Positions 33,761-43,785 of a DNA stretch of 64,000 nt are shown piece by piece. How positions within the stretch are numbered: position 1 is the stretch's first letter; every line of letters begins with the position of its first letter. This DNA is from Chalara sp. BL73 (lineage: Eukaryota > Ascomycota > Leotiomycetes > Helotiales). A program made the translations under genes and the position numbers. The stretch is from contig CAKJVC010000012.1 in assembly GCA_918026815.1 (NCBI GenBank), positions 1,426,001-1,490,000 of the forward strand, in the 5' to 3' direction. The notes beneath the pieces are model-generated. The model saw only the letters and a program-made list of their open reading frames with translations, had not been told where the DNA came from and ran no database searches.

Positions 33761-35325
33761 AACTTAGTAGCAAATGGTGGCATGACTTAAATGGTGTGTA
33801 CACAAATCGTCAATTGAAGAAGACAAAGAATTAAATTCTCACAAAAGCACATGGCCGACCTTGAGCTCAATGGTGGAGTTGCGGCAGAGGTGTCTCGTGC
33901 TGCCACTGGAAGGAGGGTTTCGGGTCGCTTGATAACGGATGGCTCAGCTTTGGTTTTAGGAAAGGCGTTTATACGAGTTATGCTCAAACCAAGCTCTGAG
34001 CGAGGTGTGACCTAGCGTGAGTCGCGCTGGAGCCGGGCGCCAGCAGGGATAAAATTACAGCTAAGTCCCTTCCAGCTTAAGCATATAGTCCGAGTGAATC
34101 CCTTCAACTGTCAGACCAAGTGATGGACTTTGAATAACGACAGAAGCACGAATCCCCAATAGATGGAATTGCCTTGCTCGGGATAGCATCACCATACAAT
34201 AAACTATAAATTTATAGAGTTTTGACAGACTGCATAAACTTTTGGCGGACGTACGGCCGACCAAAATGACCCTGTCGCGCAACGCTCAGGGCTGGACGTT
34301 ATGCTTTCCCCACTTTGGAAATTAGTGCTGCGGGCCACTGCACGGGCCGAAACGGGCTGGAAGTGATGTGGAGAGAATTGACGAGTTCTCCACAATTTCG
34401 ATTTCCATAATTCGAAGACATAATAATAATCAGAGATTTATTGTCTGCCCCAAATTCCGGTTCTAACAGCGACCAACTTTTTATTCCCATTTTATCATAA
34501 TCACTGTCAACATCACTACTGCATTACACAGTGTAACGGTTAACGAGATATTGAATACAATATTTAAAAGATACTTATTATCTGGGAGTTTGATAATCCC
34601 GCACCCCAAATCTATGCGCTGCACACCCTGTCAGTACATCCCTAATAAACCGCCGAGCTGGCATCGACCTCCCTGCAGCTTTTCATCTCTCTAGCTCGAT
34701 AGATATCACCTATCAGTTTCTTGAGGGGTATGATGCAGTATTATCTTTATCCTAGTATTCAGTCAGGACAATAGATGTGTCGGAGAAGTTCTAGATTTAC
34801 CGAAATCTGCAAGTGTGGGATAACTGATGCTGGGCAACTCCAACTTTAGACTTCTCTCAGTCAACTCAACCCTTCGTCTCCAAACATCAGTAATGCTTCA
34901 TTTGTTTCATCCCAATTATCATACCGCAGACTGACAATTCCTCACTTGCTATGCCTAAGTTCTCATGAGACAACGCTGTCTGAGCATGTAGCCTTGTGCG
35001 AAGTAGTGCCACGATATCTTCCGGATTCCTATCGCCGACTTCGCCCTCCTTACCCAGCTCGTATGGAAGATTGTTCAGAACTTACGGCGGGCCTGCGGCG
35101 CTCACGATAAACTCACTCGAAGGTTACCAGCTTACGCCTCGTGCTGCAGCGTCTCCAACTCGAGGTCGCAAACCCAACATCGACCATCAATCGGATTAAC
35201 GACGGGCGCCGGGAGGAACTGCAAACAATAGTTGGAGGTTGCAATTGACAATTGAAAATTCTGGATCAGGTTCTTACGAAATACAATGGATTCAGAAAAA
35301 GACAAACCGAATTGCAAAAGAAACA
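33761..35325. other. intergenic between HET genes 3 and 4
   Basis: Contains the second direct-repeat copy (34301-34522). A 55-codon open frame at 33853-34014 (MADLELNGGVAAEV...) is unrecognised. No other gene seen. Confidence 0.4.
34301..34522 (+). repeat. direct repeat flanking HET gene 3, downstream copy
   Basis: Same order of blocks as 31197-31411 with small indels (for example an extra ATAATA near 34425). Both copies have the same orientation. Confidence 0.75.
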
Positions 35326-38300
35326 TTATAAGATCTGTACCGCATCGTCTTGACCATCAAAGAGTATGAAACTCTGTTGGATCCAGCCCATTCCAACTCT
35401 TTCGAATGATCTGCATTCCGGGTGCGTCGTGCATTCTGCAACAAGGAGTACGTAATATTTCTGTTCACCACCCTCTCGTTTAGTCTCTCTCCCTATTATA
35501 GCACACTGTATTTCTGTTGAGGGCTTTCCTGGTTTATTGTCAAAACACAAATGCCCGTTATCGTCCTGGTCGCGGTCAAACCATAGATGCCCGACTTCGT
35601 TGTCGTTCTCATCGCTTATAACATGCTTCGGGCCATTGGATTTGATCTTGCAATATTGATACCGTTTCACTCGAGCTTTCAAGACATAACCGTCATTCTC
35701 CAGGCTGCTGGCCGCGTTGCTCGCCTTGTCCTCCAATTTAACGCGCATATCCCACTCTACCTCCACGCCTTTAGTGTCCAAATACTCAATCGGCCCGTGA
35801 TATGCCATCCAAGTCCACAACGGAAGCGCCTGACCAGCCGCGTCAGATATCCTCTCCTTGGAAATTTTCTGGGGCCGTTGCCATAGGAGACTTCTGTGAA
35901 GGTAGCATTCAAAAATACCATATCTGATTTTTGAGTGGAAAGCTTTGCCCAATTCCGTGGCTAGTGAGTCGATCGCAACGGGCCTGTCTGTCTCCTTTGT
36001 AAGGCTTAAGGTGGAGTATTCCGCAAACAGATCTTGAAAAAGCTTAATTTGAGCCGCCGAATGACGCTTCGTAATAGAATAAGGAAATTCTGGGTCACTT
36101 CGGAAAGAAAATTTTGGGCTAATTTTTATTAGAAATTGGCAAGCTCCTTAATAAGTAATTGGTAGTAATAAGAAAAGCGAAATATAAAAACAAAGCGGTG
36201 CGTTTAAGTTAAAGACTTACTTGCGCATATAAGTAAGCGTTTCGCAACGCACCCCACCGCCACACTCCCAGTATGTTTGCCTTTTCGTGAAAAATATTGT
36301 TCGGCGTGATAAGGCGCGTTCCTGTAATACCCATGCCCGCGTATTCAAGATACCTTTCTGCACGTCGCCAAGGAAATCATCAATAGATGTGCAAACATAG
36401 ACTTTGCCATTGATAGACTTGGGCACTGTTACGTATTGCAAATCTGACTCCCCAATCGGCCGGTTGAGAAATCCTTTGGTTGAGTTTTCGGCAGAAGTGG
36501 CAGCAATCGTGCAATAAGCGTTCCTGAAAACCGTTCCCATTTTCTTAGATTCAGTTCTCCAATCTTCATCGTCATCTTGAATAATACATAGCGAGTCGAT
36601 CCAGAGGTATCGCTTACCGATTTCTCGGACGACTCTGATTGCATTTTGAAATGTTGCTGGCAATTCGGCGACTAGGAATCCTTGAGTTCTCATCTCCTTA
36701 TTTTCGCGCGTGGTACACCATCTGTGTTTCTGTTCCTCTGTTAGCTTGCCCCAGCAATGGGATAGAGCTACGTAGTGTATTCCTGATCCCTCCGTGGGCG
36801 AGATGATCTTGTCTGTCGAGATGAGGCACACGATATCGGGGATAATTTTGTCTTCTACATCAATGACCCTGGTTGGCAAAGCACCACCGGGGTTAGGACA
36901 GCATCCGCCGTTTCTCTCGCATTCGCCATCGTCACAAAGTCGAAGCCACTCCTTGATCAACCGGAAATGACTCGGGCTACCTGACTGCAGGAATACGGGC
37001 AGTCCCAGTGGCATTTGTTTCAAGCGTCCAGAACCATCTTTAGGCACTTCTGAATTTAGTAGAGTCAATTCCAGGCTCTTTAACAAATGGAGCAGTCTCA
37101 CACACCTGGCACAGCGCAGACCCTTATATAGGATCGGGCTTCAAGAAGTGGCGTCTCGGCCTTATCACGGCATTTGGAGAGGATTTGACAGAGGGCACAG
37201 CTGTTATCTTGATCATGCAACGAAGAGAGGGTGGTCGCCAGGTTGATTTTGCAACAGCCATCGCATAATCTTGAAGAGTATTCATAAGGTGACAGAAGTT
37301 TTTCTTGGAGCAAGTATGCTGAGAATGCATCATGATCCGGGTAGATCCATTCATCCTTGGCATTCTGGATTATCCGAGGTCAGCATTACCAAATATATTG
37401 TATCCAGGACAACTCACAAACTAGTAGAATAAAACAAATAGGGTCAGCCGTTTTATCGGTTCTACAAGTTATACGTACTTCCTGAAATATAGTGTCAGCA
37501 AACACATCGCTTAATCTTGTCACTGTAGCAAAACTTACATCCTATATTACCAAAAACAACCAAAGTCAGCAAACCTATCGCGTTGTTTTGTTAGCATAAC
37601 CAAACTTACCAGCTATATCACCAAAAATAACCAAAGTCAGCAAACCTATTGTTTTGTTTCCTTAATATAGCATAACTTACCCACTATATCACCAAAAACA
37701 ACTGAAGTCAGTAAATTTATTGCTTTGTTTTGTTAACATGACAAAACTTACTTCCTATATTACCAACAACAACTAAAGTCAGCAAATTTATTGCTTTGTT
37801 TCGTTAGTATAATAAAACTTACATACTATATTACCAAAACAACTAAAGTCAGCAAACTTATCGCTTTGTTTTGTTAGTATAGCAAAACTTACATACTATA
37901 TTACCAAAAACAACCAAAGTCAGCAAAATTATTGCTTTGTTTTGTTAGTAGAGCAAAACTTACTCGCTATTACCAAAAACGACTAAAGTCAGCAAACTTA
38001 TTGTTTTGTTCTGTTGGCATAGCAAAATTTACCCGCTATATCACCAAAAACAAACAAAGTCAGCAAACTAATTGTTTTGTTTTGTTAGTATAGCAAAATT
38101 TACATTCTATATCACCAAAAACAACCAAAGTCAGCAAGCTTATTGTTTTGTTTCGTTTGTATAATAAAACTTACGCGCTATATCACCAAAAAAAACTGAA
38201 GTCAGCAAATTTATTGTTTTGTTTCATTAGCATAACAAAACCTACGCGCTATATCACCAAAAACAATTGAAGTCAGCAAACCTATCGTTTTGTTTTGTTA

Positions 38301-39928
38301 GTGTAACAAAACTTACATCCTATATAACCAAAAACAACCAAAATCAGCAAACTTATTGTTTTGTTTTGTTAGCATAATAAAACTTACCCGCTATATCACC
38401 AAAAACACCCAAAGTCAGCAAACTCATCGCTTTGTTTTATTAGTATAGCAAAACTTACCCGCTATATCACCCAAAACAACCAAAGTCAGCAAACGTATTG
38501 CTTTGTTTTGTTAGTATAACAAAACTTACTAACTATACGACCAAAGACAGCTGAAGTCAGCAAACTTATCGTTTTGTTTTGTTAGTATAATAAAACTTAC
38601 TTCCTATATCACCAAAAACAATTGAAGTTAGCAAACCTATTGCTTTTTTTTGTTAGCATAACAAACTTACCTGCTATATCACCAAAAACAACCAAAGTCA
38701 GCAAACTAATTGTTTTGTTTTGTTAGCATAACAAAACTTACCAACTATATGACCCAAAATAACCAAAGTCAGCAAGCTTATCGCGTTGTTTCGTTAGCAT
38801 AACAAAACTTACATACTATATCACCAAAAACAACTAAAGTCAGCAAACTTATCGCTTTGTTTCGTTGACATAACAAAACCTACTTGCTGTATTATCAAAA
38901 CCAACCAAAGTCAGCAAACTTATCGTTTTATTTCGTTTGTATAATAAAACTTACGCGCTATATTACCAAAAACAACTGAAGTCAGTAAAATTATTGCTTT
39001 GTTTTGTTAATGTAGCAAAACTTACTTCCTATATTACCAAAAACAACCAAAGTCAGTAAACTTATCGCTTTGTTTTGTTAGTGTAACAAAACTTACTTCC
39101 TATATCAACAAAAACAACCAAAATCAGCAAACTTATTGTTTTGTTTTGTAAGCATAACAAAACTTGCATTCTATATTACCAAAAACAACCAAAGTCAGCA
39201 AACTTATTGTTTTGCTTTATTTGTATAGTAAAACTTACGCGCTATATTACCAAAAACAACCAAAGTCAGCAGACTTATTGCTTTTGTTTTGTTAGTACAA
39301 CAAAACTTACTTCCTATATCACCAAAAACAATCAAAATTAGTAAACTTATTGCTTTGTTTCGTTAGTATAACAAAACTTACTTCCTATATTACCAAAAAC
39401 AACCAAAGTCAGCAAACTTATCGCTTTGTTTGGTGGTATAATAAAACTTACTTTCTATATTACCAAAAATAACCAAAGTCAGCAAACTTATCGCTTTGTT
39501 TTGTTAGTACTGTATAGCAAAACTTACTAACTATAGTACCAAAGACAACCAAAATCAGCAACCTATCGCTTTGTTTTGTTAGCATCATGAGAAACTTACT
39601 TGCTATATCACCAAAACAACCAAAGTTAGCAAAATTGTCGCTTTGTTTGGTTAGCATAACAAAACTTACATCCTATATAACCAAAACAACCGAAGTCAGC
39701 AAACCCATCGCTTTGTTTTGTTAGCACAACAAACTTACCCGCTATATCATCAAAAACAACCAAAGTCAGCAAACCTATCGCATTGTTTTGTTAGCATAGC
39801 ATAGCAAAACTTACTTCCTGTCAATATCCTTATTAGTAACAGATAACACCTCAGATCACAGCACTTACAGAAAAATAGTCACCATGATCCTTCTTACTAT
39901 CGGAAGTGCAAGACGGTTTGGTCGCCAT
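35326..39928 (-). CDS. HET gene 4 with 35 consecutive single-codon exons
   Basis: Minus-strand model of 39 exons: exon 1 39928..39869 (ATG, 20 codons, MATKPSCTSDSKKDHGDYFS), 35 exons of exactly 3 nt (listed under the array), then 37364..37106, 37049..36221 and 36118..35326. The CDS is 2046 nt, 681 aa, with no stop. The late introns are ordinary: 56 bp (GTGTGT, branch ACTAAA, TTCAG) and 102 bp (GTAAGT...TTAG). The body starts NAKDEWIYPDHDAFSAYL, has paired cysteines (LCDGCC, SCALC), WLRLCDDGEC, and the HET domain at about residues 233-385 (YVALSHCWGKL, LPATFQNAIRVVREIG, YLWIDSLCIIQDDDEDW, TRAWVLQERALS). The one-codon exons would add an Arg/Glu-rich helical segment, residues 21-55. Without the array the HET body has no ATG, because its reading frame opens at an acceptor (37365-37367). 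The HET body is certain; inclusion of the micro-exons in mRNA is inferred from sequence only. Confidence 0.85.
37421..39814 (-). repeat. tandem intron array: about 71-bp units of one codon plus one intron
   Basis: Plus-strand coordinates of the last base of each three-base exon, with the minus-strand codon: 39817 GAA, 39741 CGG, 39672 GAT, 39602 CAA, 39530 TTA, 39454 AAA, 39384 GAA, 39313 GAA, 39241 CGC, 39170 AAT, 39099 GAA, 39028 GAA, 38957 CGC, 38886 CAA, 38815 TAT, 38744 TTG, 38673 CAG, 38603 GAA, 38532 TTA, 38461 CGG, 38390 CGG, 38319 GAT, 38248 CGC, 38177 CGC, 38106 AAT, 38035 CGG, 37966 CGA, 37895 TAT, 37825 TAT, 37754 GAA, 37683 TGG, 37612 CTG, 37541 GAT, 37481 GAA, 37420 TTT. Introns are mostly 66-69 bp (range 51-73). 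Of 36 donors, 29 are GTAAGT and the rest GTAAAT, GTAGGT, GTACGT, GTGAGT or GCAAGT. All 36 acceptors are YAG and all 36 have an RCTRAY branch 14-25 nt upstream. Confidence 0.9.
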
Positions 39929-41344
39929 AACTCTTCGTTACTATCCCTATAAATGTCGCAGAACAGAATATATTAGCTAACAAAATATGTAAACTTGACA
40001 AGAATTTTGCAGTATCTGATCTCAAATACTAAGGGCAACCCCAGGTGTAGTTTTTTCAGAATCACTAGGCTCCACAATCTCATGCGCTTCTGGTTGCGGT
40101 ACCAGTCCTCAACGTCCTAGACCGTGGCTGAGCGGAGGTAAAGCGATACTGGATACGGGTAGTGGGAAGCTCTGGATTTAAATCTAGGGCTAGTTAAGTC
40201 GCCACTACCCCACTTTAGCCAAGCGCATTAACTAGTAAAAGCATACCCTCCTCAACATTCCAATTGGCACAGAAGTGGGTCACAGCTTGTGCTACGGGTG
40301 GTGGGAACAAGACGCTGCCCTTCGCATTGTTGGCCTCGCATATACTTTCTTTTGCACAAATAAATATGAAGTGTCAGCGGATCATCAGCCCCAAGGATGT
40401 CGTTGGTGGTACGACCCAAGCCAAAACATTAGAAAAGAAGGACTGGATTCCAAAAAGAAGCAAATCGAAGACATCAATCATGGCCGAGTTTGTTTGACAA
40501 GGACGAGCTTTGCCGATCGCTTCCCGTGACTTGGTAATCGGTACTCCGTAGTGCTGATGCTCACAGTACAGGGACTATTAATTGTTGGCAGCTGAAAAGC
40601 TATTTTAGACAAGGCCTGCATCGGCACCCTTCCTATTCGAAGGATAGGTGATGTACTATGCAGGAATTAGATGTTGCACCCACACAAGCACCGCCAGCGT
40701 CCCGTTCCCAAGCCCAATCATCTACTTCAGAACAGCCACTCGTCAACCCAACTTCACGTCTGACGTTCGCTACAATCACGGGCTCTTACAAGTTCATAAA
40801 CATCCATACATAGCTTGTACCTGTGAAGTTACTTCCTAAAGCACAAAATGTTCTCCCCTGTGCTTCCAATTCCTATTCCATGGCACCCTCCCGGAAAACA
40901 GCAGCTGTAACACCGTGTACTCCAATAACCTGCTGTTTTCGGGGTCTGCTAACCAGTTTTCGGCTAATCGCGCACCGTCTGCGCGATACACCACCACCCA
41001 CATTGGCCGCTTAGCTTCTCGTCATCTTACAGTATCCCATTTTCTCAAAATCTTCCCCCGTTGTATTCAAAGGAATCACGAAGCCAGAAAAGGACCCTCC
41101 TGGGCCTACTCGATGCTGAAGATGGATTTAAAAAGTGCCACCGTCCTCCACTCACTCGCACCTCCCACCCCTCTTCTTCTCTCTACTTTAACTCTTTTTT
41201 TTTCCGGCAGTGCTCTTGTGGCAACGGTCATCCCGTCTTTTCTATCCGCCTCCCCTTCCTCACCTAGTAGGCAGCCATCCCGACCTCTCCATCTGCTATC
41301 TCCTAGCCCTGAAGCCCTGTATCATCACGCTCCAGTCTCGATTC
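39929..41344. other. intergenic, 5' of HET gene 4
   Basis: Promoter side of HET gene 4 and upstream of the DUF3435 relic. Several short frames, none recognisable. Pyrimidine-rich between 41140 and 41290. Confidence 0.4.
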
Positions 41345-43785
41345 GATGACGATTACCTGCTTACCGACAGCGAGTCTGACAGCACGAGCGACTCCGATAC
41401 AGAGTGTTTATTTGACGGCAGCGACAATGAGGTGGACACGGCAAGCGACGCCAGTTGAGAGGGCCTTTTGGAGGAGGTTGGCAGTAATACTGACGATGAT
41501 GATCTCTTTGATGACGAAGTTCGGCACCTACCTGAATACTACCTTGCCGCATCGGCCAACCTCGATGTAGGATGACTTCGGCAGAAGCATTATAACCCTA
41601 AAACTTAAGACCGCTATGACTGGGTCAAGGAGCATTATAATCAGTATGTGCCAGGTGTAAACCGACTCTGCGATGAAGTTCCACTGACCTTGCTTTGCTT
41701 TTAGGTACGGCACCTTCATTAAATAGCATCCGGTCCAGTGCTTTCAGGAAGTCTCGGCCAACTTACTCCACAGATTCCTGTGCTAGGTTTGCGATCAACG
41801 ACGGGGCAAAAATGGACGGAGACAGCCTGGAATTAAGCATACTAGCTCGCTCGAGACATTCTGGAAGTGGTACCTCATCATATATCGGCTCAGGACGGGC
41901 AAGAAGATCGATAATGTGGTTGAAGTACAAGGTCAAGATGTGAGATGCCCCGTAGCTGCTAGCACCACTTCTTGTTGTGTAGCCTCTTGCTCACAGATTT
42001 TAGGTTCTTAAGGTTGTTGCTATCGAAAGAAGCTCGACAACACTAAGCGGGAGAGCGCTACGATGTATGTCGAGGATCTGGCAGAATATGCCCGTGTGCT
42101 GCTGGCTACCAGGGAGATGACATTTAAGCTTGGCTAGCTTCTGATTCAACTGACTCTCTTTTGCCAGCTCGCGGACATTACCGGGAACCGCCCTGAGGCG
42201 CTGGTCCAACTTCGATACCGACACTTTAGATTGACGTTAATCCGAGATCACAACAAGCCCCGCCCACAACTTTTTATCGAGCTGACGGCCGAGTTCACGA
42301 AGGGATTTCTCGTCATGAAAGATGCGTACGTCTCCCTTGCCCTTTCTCTTTGTGTGTGGGCTAAGTATTCTCTAGCAATGAGTTTAAGATCCCGGAGATC
42401 ATCTACAACCCGACGCTGGTGCTCAGCCCTTACGCTTTCCTGCTTGGCATGCTTTTCAAAATTCAGGCCTTCAAATCTCCTAACATTGTTTCTCCGGAAA
42501 AGCTGTATCGCTTGAATGTCTTAAAAAGTTGAATAAGCAACAGCTCCCGCTCAAGGATGCGTTGTACGATGGTTTTATATTTTGCCAAGCTATACAGACC
42601 GCCTATGGCGTTTGTCTGGCACCACAATTGCAGCTGTCCTCTGATTCCGCCTGCTATCGGATGAAGATTGGCGGCCAGATTACCGGCTTTGCGCAGGTCA
42701 CGAAGCCATACGTCCTTCGTGATGGGGCTGCCAAAGGGCTGAACGAAGCCGTAAGTATGAACCTTCACGCCTCATGGACTGTTAACTAATCATGGACGTT
42801 ATATTTGCATAGCTGATGTCAGCGACTCCCTCCAGAACCTCATCCTGCAGCAATCGAGCATCGACATGTTTCTGAAACGCTATCTTGATCGGAATATCAA
42901 CGTTGATGTGCAGAACATCTACCTTAGCCAACCGCCTCAGCGAGAGCTGATAAAGTTGGCATGTTCCATGAGCCGCTCGATTGATCCTCGCCGGCCACGG
43001 AAATTGACTCCTGAGCAATCTGTGTCCGTCAATAAGCTGCCATGCATTGTGAAATTGCAATGTCGCATCACGAAACTGTCTAGCATTCGAGGAGATCCTG
43101 CAGAGGAAGCGAAATATCAGCAGGCTTGTCGTCGCCTTCAGAGTAAGAAGCGATGGCAGCGAAGGCTGCTCCTAGTTGTCCTCGTAGAACGTTTCAATAA
43201 GAAGCAGCCCGTGACCGATAGCGAGCGGCAGTTAGCTGGAAAAGTAGTCGACGAGGATGCGCGAGACGCATTAGCGCAATCAGATTAGGTGACGCCAGAA
43301 CACCTCCTTTTAATCGACGCCATTTTGACGCTGCCTGAGACGTCCTTGGAAAACGAGTATCAACGAAGAATTGCGGCAGTCAATGCGATCACCGCGTATT
43401 GCGGCGTGGAAGAAGGACCTGCTTCCTGTTGTATCCAGCGTGGACGCCCGGTGAAGGATGAGAGCCCGCTAGTCCTCAAAACAGAGGAGCCTGATGCCCT
43501 GAGCCAAGCGATACGATCAATTAAAAGCGAAAAGAGGCCGACAAAATGCTTCGTCTGTCTTGAAACCCGTCCTTGACATTGCGCGAGAAAGTTGCCTCCT
43601 ATGCAACCTCGGGTTCTTTAAGTCGATACTTTCTGAGGAAGCATGTCAGCAAGTTGCAAGAAGGGATGCATATTGATTGTAACAATTGCGGCGACCGGCT
43701 AAAGAGCCGAGTGGAGCTGCTGATTCATGCAGAAAGGTTTCATGGAACCGTCTCACGGGGTCCCGCTGAGAGATTGATCACCTAG
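41345..43785 (+). pseudogene. decayed DUF3435/FluG-type protein with C-terminal C2H2 finger
   Basis: In order on the plus strand: an acidic start (DSESDSTSDSDTECLFDGSD), EYYLAASANLDV, DRYDWVKEHYNQ, YVEDLAEYARVLLATREMTF, ITGNRPEALVQLRYRHFRL, PQLFIELTAEFTKGFLVMKD, KIPEIIYNPTLVLSPYAFLL, QITGFAQVTKPYVLRDGAAK, MFLKRYLDRNINVDVQNIYL, CSMSRSIDPRRPRKLTPEQS, and a C2H2-like CNNCGDRLKSRVELLIHAERFH. This is the known order of fungal DUF3435 proteins, a family that includes the tyrosine-recombinase captains of Starship elements. At least five stops or frameshifts (for example 41458, 41573, 41608, 42135, 43286, 43573) show it is dead. Whether it ever mobilised a Starship cannot be told. Confidence 0.75.

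Noticed and set aside
37050..37105. Frameshift mutation in HET gene 4
   Set aside because: A 56-bp intron with GTGTGT donor, ACTAAA branch and TTCAG acceptor restores the frame exactly.
37421..39814. CRISPR-like array or plain satellite
   Set aside because: The gaps between repeats are only three bases, so there are no spacers. A plain satellite does not explain the confined variation, the intact splice signals and the in-frame continuity with flanking exons.
40264..40529. Two overlapping small ORFs upstream of HET gene 4
   Set aside because: No recognisable motif, and two frames are equally open; no support for a gene.
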